This document shows positions 22,769-30,958 of a DNA stretch of 38,019 bases, one piece after another. Made by a program: the position numbers and the translations under genes. How positions within the stretch are numbered: position 1 is the first letter of the stretch; every line of letters begins with the position of its first letter. The stretch is taken from IMG/VR virus record IMGVR_UViG_3300021479_000045, positions 1-38,019 of that record. The stretch is one strand, 5' to 3'. A model generated the notes under the pieces. That model was not told the DNA's origin, did no database searches, and saw only the letters and a list, made by a program, of their open reading frames with translations. The DNA comes from a virus.

Positions 22769-23430
22769 GTATTCCTCTCAGGGTATGCCCATCCCCACCG
22801 AAACCGTAGAAGATCATCGGAATATTTCTGAACTTTCGACATCACCACTTTACGATGGCGTTCAAAATTAGAAAGATCTGCTTCCGCTTTTTTGTCGTTG
22901 CCAAGCTTCGATTCACATAAAAAAGCCGCATAAAACGGCAATGCCATCTGAAAGGCCGTATGAAGATTCGGAACATCCGTTGTCAATACAAGCGAAGCCG
23001 GAAGGTAGATGTAATCAATCTGGATCGTGTAATCGGTCTGGTTAGCATCAGGAACAGGATAAAGCCCTATTGTATTCCTGTTATATCGATATGCAATACG
23101 AGGAGTACTAGCAGGGTCCGTTTGCCACGCCGGACTAATCTGTCCCAAATCCGCCCGTTCCAAAATAGCCAAATGAACTGGATTTAGAGCATTAAAATAG
23201 ACATCTACCAATTCAATAAAATCCGCTGGGAGCTGATATAAAGCCTGATTCGGAACGGCTGTTGCCGTATCAATCTGTTCCGGCCATTCCATCTGCGTCC
23301 CAAGAAACGTCACGGCCTGATTCAAATAATCCGTGATCTCTGAATCCGTAAAATGGCTATTAGTCGCATCCGTTTCATTGACTAGCCGCCGCGTCGAAAG
23401 AATCAGATTCGATAACGCCAAAACCGCCAT
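22765..23430 (-). CDS. head-tail adaptor protein, 221 aa
   Basis: Helical N-terminus (LSNLILSTRRLVNETDATNSHFTDSEITDYLNQAV, with a mid-domain YQLPADFIELVDVYF) typical of phage adaptor/head-completion proteins such as those of T7- and P22-like phages. A conserved C-terminal helical part contains FQMALPFYAAFLCESKLG. It lies between capsid and stabilisation genes as expected. It would sit under the portal ring. Confidence 0.7.
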   Translation of the reverse strand: MAVLALSNLILSTRRLVNETDATNSHFTDSEITDYLNQAVTFLGTQMEWPEQIDTATAVPNQALYQLPADFIELVDVYFNALNPVHLAILERADLGQISPAWQTDPASTPRIAYRYNRNTIGLYPVPDANQTDYTIQIDYIYLPASLVLTTDVPNLHTAFQMALPFYAAFLCESKLGNDKKAEADLSNFERHRKVVMSKVQKYSDDLLRFRWGWAYPERNT

Positions 23431-23844
23431 TTAAATACCCAGAAGGCCAGAAGCCCGACGAACCGCCAAAATGAAATCCTGGACATTCTTCGTCGAAGCT
23501 TCATGCTTCAATTTCTGAATTTCAAACTGTTGTTTATCACTATTTAACGAATCTCTTTCCGTTTTGTGCTGTTTTAGAATAGCCTGGAATTCTTCTTTAT
23601 CTTTGGCTAGCTTTTCACGTTCAGCATTCAATTCCGTCCGCTGAGCTTTCGCCTCCGAATCACGCTGGGCCATATAAATAGCGAAATCAGACGTTTTCTG
23701 CTGTATTTCAGCCTGCAACGCATCTCGCGCCTGTAAAAGGCGGTCATGTTCCGCTCGAACCACTTCAGCCCGATTTTCCCATTGCGTGATTTCTGTACCA
23801 ATCGTTTTCAGATTCTTTACAGCCGTTGCCACCTCTGTACTCAT
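23431..23844 (-). CDS. coiled-coil protein, 137 aa
   Basis: Nearly the whole protein is a heptad-patterned coil (EHDRLLQARDALQAEIQQKTSDF, then AEREKLAKDKEEFQ). Its stop abuts the adaptor start. It may be a virion spacer or an assembly factor. AGGAGGAATTT precedes the ATG. No family recognised. Confidence 0.6.
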   Translation of the reverse strand: MSTEVATAVKNLKTIGTEITQWENRAEVVRAEHDRLLQARDALQAEIQQKTSDFAIYMAQRDSEAKAQRTELNAEREKLAKDKEEFQAILKQHKTERDSLNSDKQQFEIQKLKHEASTKNVQDFILAVRRASGLLGI

Positions 23845-23857
23845 AAATTCCTCCTAT

Positions 23858-24115
23858 TTATTTCGGGAAAAAATAAGTTTTCCCAAGTTCTTTCGAATAA
23901 TAGAACAATCTTTTTTCTTGTGGGTGATACCGCCTGTCTTTGATATCTCTGACATGCGCCGTACTGCCTTCTGGATCTTGGGGATTTTCATGGCCATACT
24001 CAAATAAACGACACGCCGTTAAGTCGCCCACTTGCCGACAGTGACGGCAGACCCAATCGCCTCTTTCGTAATGAAGCGTAGGCGCATACTTTTTACATCG
24101 TTTGCACTTTTCCAT
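23858..24115 (-). CDS. zinc-ribbon protein, 85 aa
   Basis: From the ATG at 24115: CKRCKKY and CRHCRQ pairs 20 residues apart make a zinc ribbon; the rest is basic and aromatic. The frame extends upstream to a GTG at 24154, but that lies in the arm of a terminator-like hairpin and has no ribosome site. A small zinc protein between capsid and adaptor genes is unusual. Confidence 0.55.
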   Translation of the reverse strand: MEKCKRCKKYAPTLHYERGDWVCRHCRQVGDLTACRLFEYGHENPQDPEGSTAHVRDIKDRRYHPQEKRLFYYSKELGKTYFFPK

Positions 24116-24162
24116 AAAGAAAACAATTCCCCGCTTCAGGGCGGAGTAGTTCACCCTGAAGC
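24116..24162 (-). terminator. terminator-like hairpin downstream of capsid genes
   Basis: On the minus strand GCTTCAGGG and CCCTGAAGC (24162-24154 and 24141-24133) form a perfect nine-pair stem with a 12-base loop. It is followed within about seven bases by TTGTTTTCTTT. It lies just after the capsid/secreted-protein pair, where a leaky terminator would keep capsid expression above that of later genes. Confidence 0.55.
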
Positions 24163-24176
24163 AAGGGAAATTGAAT

Positions 24177-24650
24177 TTATTGTCCTGATATGCCGCGTCC
24201 TAACTCATACGTAATAGACGCTTGCCCTGTGACAGCCGAATCAAAGATACAGAGTCCTTGATCAAACCGGATCGGAGGATCAAACGTGAATGTCGTATTG
24301 GCGGATGTCGAACTATAGAAGATCCTTGGTCCCAGATTTTGATATGTCTGAGCCGGAAGATTTCCTATCGCTGACGTTGCCGTAAGACCCGTACAATTCG
24401 TCGTGTCATACATCACGAGATACTCGCTGGAAGCCCCTGAACTTAACTGAACCTGGTAAATAGCACCAGGCATATAAGCTCCATTAGGTATCACGTTCGT
24501 ACTGACAAGCGGAGTCACTAAAACAGCCCCTGTCGTATAAGACGAGACAAAGACTTCTTTGGGAGCCCCTTTGTACCACGCCGCATGTGCCGGATGACTG
24601 GTCAACAAAAGACCTAACGCCATCAGGGTTAAACTAAGTAATTTTTTCAT
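24177..24650 (-). CDS. exported protein directly after the major capsid gene, 157 aa
   Basis: Textbook signal peptide: KKLLSLTLMALGLLLTSHPAHA-AW. The mature part is beta-rich with two Cys (TTNCTG, GLCIF), fit for a disulfide in the periplasm. GGAGATAACTA ribosome site. It begins 15 bases after the capsid gene, a place normally used for decoration or head-completion proteins, which are cytoplasmic. Beta-rich sequence could suit a decoration protein, but the signal argues for export. Confidence 0.7.
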   Translation of the reverse strand: MKKLLSLTLMALGLLLTSHPAHAAWYKGAPKEVFVSSYTTGAVLVTPLVSTNVIPNGAYMPGAIYQVQLSSGASSEYLVMYDTTNCTGLTATSAIGNLPAQTYQNLGPRIFYSSTSANTTFTFDPPIRFDQGLCIFDSAVTGQASITYELGRGISGQ

Positions 24651-24665
24651 TAGTTATCTCCTTAA

Positions 24666-25529
24666 TTAAGCGCTAGTCTGCACGACGACAGCATGATCGG
24701 CGCGAAGTTGAGCCACACCATACAGAGCACTTCCTGCATAGGGCTGGCTGAATCGTACACGAGCAAACTTTTCCATCGTGAAGTTCTTCTGCATAACCGT
24801 TCCAAGAGCTTCTTTATGTCCCAGAATGTTATAACGAATATTCGCCGTATTGTTTACAAGAGGCGTTACCGTCACATCTGTTCCATAAAGACCCGTGATC
24901 CGGCCTCCTTCTATCTGAATACCCTTCGAGAACCCTGTAGTATTAGCCAAGGTAAACTTGTCCAATGCCAAAACATCAGATTCCGCTGAAGGAGCAATCA
25001 CCCAATGCCGATCTTCCTTCGGGATTTTCGTGTCGTCAAGAATACGTTGCGATTGAAGAATCAAAGCATCCGACAACGCCACGCTTCCACCGACCGAATT
25101 CGTCCAAGTGGCAGACTGCACAAGATTCAATAAATCAACGTCCTGCTGTTGAGAAATAGCTTTGCCAAACGCATCAGCAAATTCCGCTTCCCAATCCAAG
25201 ACCGATTGAATCCCTGCGATGTCTACCAAATCCGCCGGAACAGCTTTCCACAAGTTAATCACAATCGTTTTGTCTGTCGGCAAAACTTGATCATTTGTGA
25301 ACGTGCCGTCCGTCGTCGAAATGTTCTGAACCGTCAGAACAGGAAAGATTTGGAAGTGGACCGTGTCGCCCATCTTCGTAATCGCTCCTTTGACATTAGG
25401 GTCACCCTCAACCCCATTAACAAACAACTTCCAAGCTTTTGATTCTGCGTAACGGGCCTTTAACGCTTTGACGCGCCATAGCTTGGGAACTGAACCCGCT
25501 ACGTTTGATAGTCCTGTTTCATTAGCCAT
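24666..25529 (-). CDS. major capsid protein (HK97 fold, P22-coat-like group)
   Basis: This 287-residue protein directly follows a scaffold gene and the portal/terminase block. Features typical of this capsid group include a helical N-terminus, an extended E-loop-like segment (GDTVHFQIFPVLTVQNIST) and a spine-helix region (WEAEFADAFGKAISQQQDVDLLNLVQ). A-domain-like strands include HWVIAPSAESDVLALDKF. The C-terminus has YGVAQLRADHAVVVQTSA. Builds the icosahedral shell. Upstream ribosome site AAAAGGAATTAGCC. Confidence 0.8.
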   Translation of the reverse strand: MANETGLSNVAGSVPKLWRVKALKARYAESKAWKLFVNGVEGDPNVKGAITKMGDTVHFQIFPVLTVQNISTTDGTFTNDQVLPTDKTIVINLWKAVPADLVDIAGIQSVLDWEAEFADAFGKAISQQQDVDLLNLVQSATWTNSVGGSVALSDALILQSQRILDDTKIPKEDRHWVIAPSAESDVLALDKFTLANTTGFSKGIQIEGGRITGLYGTDVTVTPLVNNTANIRYNILGHKEALGTVMQKNFTMEKFARVRFSQPYAGSALYGVAQLRADHAVVVQTSA

Positions 25530-25554
25530 TGGCTAATTCCTTTTTTATTTTAAA

Positions 25555-26403
25555 TTACCTCACTCGTCCTTCTTTGTGAGCCGCCATCAGTTCATTAAAT
25601 AACTCGTTCATCTTCGGATCGTTGGGAGTCTGACGCAATTTCTGGTCAACCATATCAACCGCCTGGTCAAATTCCGTCTTGTTCCATGTCTTGCGCCCAA
25701 AACCCACTCCGGGTGGTTGTCCCTGCACAGAAGCCGCTTGGCGTTTGGCGAGACTTCTATCGCCAATCCCCCGCGACTGCTGAAGCAAAGACCATGCAAT
25801 ATTAGCGGCCTTGGTAGGCCCTAAATTCGCAAGTCCATTATCGTTTATGATCTCGATTAAGTCTTCGTCATCTTCTGAGTGATAGCCTGGCTGAGAACGA
25901 ATGAATTCAGCGGCAGACGCCGTTTCTTGCTGTAAGGCCTGTTTGGCATATTCTTGTTCCCTCGTCGTGTCGAATCGCTCAAACATCGCATTCTGCATCC
26001 GTTCGAGCTTTTCTTCTAACTTAGCATCAAGAGTGCCTTCCGGGTCTTGCCAGAAGTTCGCGGGCGTTTTGGCAGGAGGAGGCTGATTCCGGCGATTCAG
26101 TTCTTCACGCAAATTCGCTAACTGGTCTGGCAAATCCCGCAGACTCGCTAACTGTTCACGTAATTCCCTGCGCTGAGCTCTCAGTTCTTTGACTTCGTCC
26201 TGAATACTCCAGCGTTTGCGCCCTTGACCCGTCTGTTCCTGGCCACTTTCGGTCGAAGGTTGCCCCTGACCGTCCTCAGACTGTTTTTGTTCAGGGACTG
26301 CATCCCCTGTACCAGTTGTCTGTTCTGGTGGTTCAGTCACGGCAGTTCCGGAATCAGAACCAATCGTGGTTCCTCCTCCGACGCTTAATACTGTGTCGTC
26401 CAT
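25555..26403 (-). CDS. scaffolding protein, 282 aa
   Basis: Acidic, Gln/Ser/Gly-rich disordered start (1-60), a strong Arg/Glu/Leu coiled coil (about 68-110, ELRAQRRELREQLASLRD), and a helical C-terminal region with a terminal basic patch (AAHKEGRVR). Directly upstream of the capsid gene. This architecture and position are standard for phage scaffolds, which template procapsid assembly and leave or are degraded. Confidence 0.75.
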   Translation of the reverse strand: MDDTVLSVGGGTTIGSDSGTAVTEPPEQTTGTGDAVPEQKQSEDGQGQPSTESGQEQTGQGRKRWSIQDEVKELRAQRRELREQLASLRDLPDQLANLREELNRRNQPPPAKTPANFWQDPEGTLDAKLEEKLERMQNAMFERFDTTREQEYAKQALQQETASAAEFIRSQPGYHSEDDEDLIEIINDNGLANLGPTKAANIAWSLLQQSRGIGDRSLAKRQAASVQGQPPGVGFGRKTWNKTEFDQAVDMVDQKLRQTPNDPKMNELFNELMAAHKEGRVR

Positions 26404-26454
26404 TTGACTAGTGGACCTCCTAGAATTCGATGAGTAGTCTCGCCCATCGTCGAG
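26404..26454 (-). other. short gap before scaffold gene
   Basis: On the minus strand it contains AGGAGGTCC, the strong ribosome site for the scaffold gene (start 26403). Nothing else seen. Confidence 0.5.
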
Positions 26455-26814
26455 CTAATAGCACTGGTACAAAATCGTCACATTCGCCGTTGCTGAATTC
26501 GTATATGTCAAACCACTCGAAATACTCACATCATAAAGTGAACAGGGTTGAGCCGTTCCCGTATTAATCGCCGCAATAGGACTTGTCGCCGTCGCACTCG
26601 AATTGTAAATAGTCAATGTCCCTGCAACCCCTGTATTAATACAAGCTCCATGAAAAATACCGTGATTATTAGAAAAGAATCCCGACGCATTACTAAGACC
26701 TTTACAGAGATTCTGCGTCGTATCTGCCGTCGCCGTATTAGATGACAACCATACAGGCTGAGCCGCTTGAGCTAACCCACCTGTTAATAAAAGAATAGCT
26801 AAAATCTTTTTCAT
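26455..26814 (-). CDS. exported protein inside the head-gene block, 119 aa
   Basis: Signal peptide KKILAILLLTGGLAQA-AQ, then a small Thr/Ala/Asn-rich beta domain with four Cys (LCKG, GACIN, PCSLY, YQCY) able to make two disulfides. It lies between a small head-block protein and the scaffold gene and overlaps the upstream gene by four bases. The mature sequence style recalls the 157-aa exported protein near the capsid gene. Unknown function; a periplasmic or virion-surface role is inference. Confidence 0.65.
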   Translation of the reverse strand: MKKILAILLLTGGLAQAAQPVWLSSNTATADTTQNLCKGLSNASGFFSNNHGIFHGACINTGVAGTLTIYNSSATATSPIAAINTGTAQPCSLYDVSISSGLTYTNSATANVTILYQCY

Positions 26815-27107
26815 TTCTTCTCTCCTCTGACTTCGTTCAGTAATTCCTCAATGCTGTCCGTTCCAGGATTATTGGTTTCGCCCTCTTTTTCCATCTGCAA
26901 TAACGCCCGTTCTAACTGCCCCGTAATCAAATCAGCCCCTTTTAATTGCCCCGCATAATACCGCCACGCCGATTCCTGGCCTTTGGCCGCCGCTTTCTGA
27001 AGGCCCATCATTAAGGCCGCATATTCATGCGCCCATAAAGCCAAAAGCTTCTGATAACCCGCACTGTTTTTAAGTTGCGTCAAATCAAAATAATCGCTAT
27101 TGCTCAT
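26811..27107 (-). CDS. helical head-block protein, 98 aa
   Basis: Helical and Ala/Gln rich (YQKLLALWAHEYAALMMGLQKAAAKGQESAWRYYAGQLKGAD), ending in an acidic Lys/Glu tail. The start overlaps the portal stop. Short helical proteins of this kind often follow phage portals and have no assigned role. Confidence 0.6.
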   Translation of the reverse strand: MSNSDYFDLTQLKNSAGYQKLLALWAHEYAALMMGLQKAAAKGQESAWRYYAGQLKGADLITGQLERALLQMEKEGETNNPGTDSIEELLNEVRGEKK

Positions 27108-28969
27108 GGTTGCGCTCCCGCCATACTCACTTGTGATTGCCCTTTCGCCGCCGCACCCAATTCTCCAGCATTCCCACGCATCGATTCTGCCGCCTGTAAA
27201 GCACTCCCCACTTGATTCATTGCACCCCCTGGAGCCTGTTGCGGACCACCCTGCCCAGGCACACCCCCAGGATTTAAAGGCATCGGAGGAGGCGGAGCCA
27301 AAAAGACTGTTTTAGGATCAATTCCGATACTCCGCGCAAATTCGCCTATAAAGGGCAGCAGGTTGACTTGGCCTAATTGTGGGTTGGCAGTTCGGATGGA
27401 AGTCACGGTTTGCAGGAATTGGAGGAGGTCTTTATTGCGCTGAGGCCGGAAATCTTTGTCTGTAACGATTTTAATGATGACTTGAGCATCTTGGGCGATA
27501 TCGCTAGGAAAAACGCGTTGTGGGGCCGAATCCGGGCCTGTCGAGGCAATCCAGAAGGGCTGGTCAAGGAACGTTTGGTTGTTTTCATGCATTTTGGATA
27601 AATGATCGCGCACCAGGGGCTCGGCGATGATCTCAGCCATAACAGAGAGCCGCCGAACAGCCTCCGATTGAGCTATGGAACTCTCGGTAGCCGTGGCTTC
27701 AGTGACGAGTGCCTGTAAGTTGTCAGTGGCCCCGGTAGTAGCGCGAAATTCGTCTTTCATTAACTTCTCAAGAATCACCCCGAAATTGACCCCTTCTAAT
27801 TGCGGACGTATCGGTTTGAGCCCGTCAGCATCGTCAGTTTCCACAACTCCCCAGGGTTTAATTCGGAGCTGGGAAGTCTTGATATTCGCCATCCGACTGG
27901 CAATCCACATATTAAATAACGAGAAGGTGATCGTATCGTGCATCCGTCCACGGTTCGAATTGATTTCAGGTTGTAAAGATTCAGCGACGCGACCGACGCC
28001 ATAACCGTAAGGTTCCAATTCAAACTCATTGAGATGGGCAAAGTTGACAGGTCGGCGTTTAAAAGGCGAAGGATGTGCCGCAATAATGTGTAAGTCATTG
28101 ATCGTCACCACCTTCCATTCCTGACCCGGCGGCAACTCGTTTTCTTCAAGCGGCCCATAATACGTCACCATATAAAAGACATGACTCACGTTGGCCGTCG
28201 TAGGACCGCCCGTAAAAGAGTAATATCCCGCCGCCGCCAGCCTGGCAATAACTTCCGGCGTCATATTCCCATACTGCTTGGCCGAATCTAAAACAGACTG
28301 AATCACCTTTGGGTCATAAACATCCGGCGAATTAACAGCTAACTGCTTGAGCGTATCTTCCGTCACAAAATCAATAAAGCCATGCCACCCTGACTGTGAT
28401 ATATCAATAGCCAACGGATCAAACGCTATCTGCAAAAGACTACGGGGAATGAAATCGGTAGCTTCAAAATAAGGCTTGTTACTTACAAACGGTTCTTCAA
28501 TGCCAACGGTCCCCATCAAAGCACAAGATCGCAACGCTTTCAGAAGCTTTCGCGGATACTGTGTCACCGTCTTCTGCCATTCTAAAACAGTTTCGGATTT
28601 CCATAATTGTTCCTGGCTGACCAGGGGATTATGGCTCAAAAGCTGAAAGTTCGGCTGAGCACTGGTTAAGGCTCGATGCAGGAACGTCGCAATAGCTTCT
28701 GTAGCTCGGGTAGTTTCTGTAACTTGTGGGTTAGCAAAACCATCAAGCGATCCGCTTCTTGGAGGTTTAATAAGACGCCAGAAATCAGCGTAAGTATTGA
28801 AACGGTACAACTGGGCGACCAGGCGCGAATGCCAATAATCGATTTTCTCCTTGATCTCATAATGCGCTTTTCCCTTGAGCGGAGCAATAACCGCCGATTC
28901 ATCTTGCCCTCCGTTATCTAAAGCTGGAATCGCTCCAGGACTCCCCGTCATGGTTTCGTCAATTCTCAT
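27104..28969 (-). CDS. portal (head-to-tail connector) protein, 621 aa
   Basis: Length and pattern fit podovirus portals: N-terminal KIDYWHSRLVAQLYRFNTYADFWRL, middle WHGFIDFVTEDTLKQLAVN, and a stem/clip region with VEPYGYG-like FELEPYGYGVGRVAESLQPEIN. A helical C-terminal part ends in a Gly/Pro/Gln-rich tail. It lies directly after the large terminase (four-base overlap). Forms the dodecameric ring through which DNA is packaged and ejected. Confidence 0.8.
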   Translation of the reverse strand: MRIDETMTGSPGAIPALDNGGQDESAVIAPLKGKAHYEIKEKIDYWHSRLVAQLYRFNTYADFWRLIKPPRSGSLDGFANPQVTETTRATEAIATFLHRALTSAQPNFQLLSHNPLVSQEQLWKSETVLEWQKTVTQYPRKLLKALRSCALMGTVGIEEPFVSNKPYFEATDFIPRSLLQIAFDPLAIDISQSGWHGFIDFVTEDTLKQLAVNSPDVYDPKVIQSVLDSAKQYGNMTPEVIARLAAAGYYSFTGGPTTANVSHVFYMVTYYGPLEENELPPGQEWKVVTINDLHIIAAHPSPFKRRPVNFAHLNEFELEPYGYGVGRVAESLQPEINSNRGRMHDTITFSLFNMWIASRMANIKTSQLRIKPWGVVETDDADGLKPIRPQLEGVNFGVILEKLMKDEFRATTGATDNLQALVTEATATESSIAQSEAVRRLSVMAEIIAEPLVRDHLSKMHENNQTFLDQPFWIASTGPDSAPQRVFPSDIAQDAQVIIKIVTDKDFRPQRNKDLLQFLQTVTSIRTANPQLGQVNLLPFIGEFARSIGIDPKTVFLAPPPPMPLNPGGVPGQGGPQQAPGGAMNQVGSALQAAESMRGNAGELGAAAKGQSQVSMAGAQP

Positions 28970-30336
28970 ACGTACCCAGCCGCCGAATCTTCAATGTCTA
29001 ATCCCTCGCTAGCAGGTTTAAAAATTCCTGGCATCTTGAATTTCGTCCGTAACTGCTCCAACTTCTCAGCGGCAATCGCCGCCATGACCTGAGGCTGGGA
29101 AAGATCTTCATCATTGGTTTTCGGTTTCCCCAGAAACAAATCAAACTGAAGCATCTCAACAAGATAGTGAAGAGCATCTACTAAATCGTCGTTGCCCGCA
29201 TCTTCAGGTTTTTCCATAGCCGTATCTTTCCATTCATACGACAACATCTGTTTTCTAAGCTTCGGGCATTTCTCTGTGTCAATCACAAGTCTGTTTTCAT
29301 GCAGTAACTGCTGAATCATTTGCCGACTATGCTTCTTGTCCCGCGAACTCGGACGAACAGGCGAAACACCCGCTTGCCGAAAATGCCACATGACCGTGAG
29401 TCCTTTCATCGCCGGATCTTCTTTGGCCGCGTCATGCGAAATCGCCGTCATCTGCACTTTTTCTTTGAATGTCGTCAGATTCTTAATCACACTGGCTTGT
29501 GCCGGAGCACTCATGTTGTTTTCCGCATACTCTTTGTAAATATTCAATGTTTTGTTCCGCACAAAACCCCACAAACAAGCGGTATCATCACGCATACCCC
29601 AATCCACACTGCGGTAACAGTCAAATTGCCCGCTGGGAACTTCAATCTTCTTGACGTGCCGGGAATCCGAAAAGGCTGAGAAAACGCGGCCCACTGAGCT
29701 CTCATATTCCGCTAAATATTCCTGCCGCCAGATTTCGTCGGTGTCACAGTCTCGCCTCGCATCTTCAATCTCCTGCCTAGAGATATGCGGGTTGTCATAA
29801 CACGAAAAGTGGAAAATTTCCCAGTCCTTGTCCCCAAGTGAAATCAATCTCCGCGCTTCATCTTCCAAATCTTTAAACCAGTTGTACCCCGCCGGAGTCG
29901 TGATAAAAAAAGCAGGGGCTTTCTTCGGCATCAGGCCCGGCCTTATGACCTTCGACCATACGCCATCTTTGTGATAGGCTGCCTCTTCCAGAACGACACA
30001 ATTTGGTTCCGGACCTCTAAGTGAATCTTGTTCATCAGAACCCATGAGAAATAATTGAGAACCATTTTTGAGTGTGATAATTAAATCCGTATCGTTCGGT
30101 TTCTTGCCCATCGCTTCCTGCGGAATGATCCGCTTGAACTTCTCCCAGGAAATCAGCTTGCCCTGCTTGTATGTCGGACTTATGACCCACACTGTCGAAC
30201 GCGGAGGACCCAAGTAATCCATCGCAATACGTTCCGCCAATGTCGTTTTGCCAAACTTTCTTCCGGCTCTGACAATTTTGTAACGGGCTTTGGACTGTTT
30301 GATTTTTAATTGCGCGGGCGTATAAGAAAACGGCAC
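28966..30336 (-). CDS. terL: terminase large subunit, 456 aa
   Basis: ATPase half: R-A-G-R-K-F-G-K-T-T near residues 24-33 (Walker A), CVVLEEAAY near 112-120 (Walker B with catalytic Glu), and FFITTPAG near 138-145 (coupling motif). Nuclease half: the first acidic strand is SVDWGMRDDTACLWGF near 236-251; AISHDAAKEDP near 294-304 and a late DDLVDALHYLVE near 390-401 supply the other acidic residues. GTG start; the frame is open for about 16 codons further upstream without a usual start codon. Packages DNA through the portal. Confidence 0.9.
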   Translation of the reverse strand: MPFSYTPAQLKIKQSKARYKIVRAGRKFGKTTLAERIAMDYLGPPRSTVWVISPTYKQGKLISWEKFKRIIPQEAMGKKPNDTDLIITLKNGSQLFLMGSDEQDSLRGPEPNCVVLEEAAYHKDGVWSKVIRPGLMPKKAPAFFITTPAGYNWFKDLEDEARRLISLGDKDWEIFHFSCYDNPHISRQEIEDARRDCDTDEIWRQEYLAEYESSVGRVFSAFSDSRHVKKIEVPSGQFDCYRSVDWGMRDDTACLWGFVRNKTLNIYKEYAENNMSAPAQASVIKNLTTFKEKVQMTAISHDAAKEDPAMKGLTVMWHFRQAGVSPVRPSSRDKKHSRQMIQQLLHENRLVIDTEKCPKLRKQMLSYEWKDTAMEKPEDAGNDDLVDALHYLVEMLQFDLFLGKPKTNDEDLSQPQVMAAIAAEKLEQLRTKFKMPGIFKPASEGLDIEDSAAGYV

Positions 30337-30376
30337 CTTGTAGGTGCGCGTCCTGTTCTCCGCCGACGGAAGAAGA

Positions 30377-30619
30377 TTAATAACCGTCGGAACCGCCTGT
30401 CTGACCTAAGGCTTCCTGCAAATGGTCCCGCGCATGCTCTAAGTGATGCCGGATTTCATCGTGAGGATTCGGCGGAACTTTTTTGCCAGCCTGTCTCTGC
30501 TCGGAGAGCCCGATCGCAATTGCTTGCTTGCGATTACGAACACGAGGGCCAGAAGAACTCCCTGAATGCAAATTGCCGTGCTTATATTCATCCATCACTC
30601 CTTCCATGTCCTTAGGCAT
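30377..30619 (-). CDS. conserved small protein (DUF6496-like), 80 aa
   Basis: The MDEYKHGNLHSGSSSGPRV then NRKQAIAIGLSE pattern matches a widespread small phage/bacterial family (DUF6496-like: E-F-K-x-G-x-L-H-S-G, then R-K-Q-A-I-A-I-A). Basic and probably nucleic-acid-associated. Lies just before the terminase gene; its stop is about 40 bases before the TerL GTG. Confidence 0.65.
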   Translation of the reverse strand: MPKDMEGVMDEYKHGNLHSGSSSGPRVRNRKQAIAIGLSEQRQAGKKVPPNPHDEIRHHLEHARDHLQEALGQTGGSDGY

Positions 30620-30776
30620 TTGTCACCCCTTCCCTCTGCACCGTCGGAGGACCCTGATATTTACGACTAAAACTTGGTTCCTCATCTTCTTTCTGTTCCG
30701 GCGCATGCGGTTTCATTTTCTTCTGAACGGGACTTAACGCTTTCATCAGCGCATCGTTAAACAGCTCTTTGGGCAT
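30612..30776 (-). CDS. small hypothetical protein, 54 aa
   Basis: Starts at 30776 where the upstream gene ends and overlaps the next start by eight bases. Sequence: helical (KELFNDALMKALSPVQKKM), then Pro/Glu-rich and disordered. Too short for routine callers; supported by overlaps on both sides. Confidence 0.5.
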   Translation of the reverse strand: MPKELFNDALMKALSPVQKKMKPHAPEQKEDEEPSFSRKYQGPPTVQREGVTNA

Positions 30777-30958
30777 TACATCTTCTCAGGCAAGTCGTTG
30801 CCCTCGTAATGAAAATGCTGGCTCTTGCCGTTCATGATGTGTTCCTGTGTACTATCAGAATATTCAAATTCCTCCGATTTGTCAGGCAAACACCAGTCCT
30901 GCCACTCTTTGAAACTACCGCCTTCTGAATTGTCCGGCTCCTGCTTCGGTCCCATCAT
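30776..30958 (-). CDS. small acidic protein, 60 aa
   Basis: TAATG overlap with the 145-aa gene. Acidic, Ser/Glu rich, with EGGSFKEWQDWCLPD and an HFHYEGNDLPEKM tail. No family recognised. Part of the small-gene cluster ahead of TerL. Confidence 0.5.
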   Translation of the reverse strand: MMGPKQEPDNSEGGSFKEWQDWCLPDKSEEFEYSDSTQEHIMNGKSQHFHYEGNDLPEKM

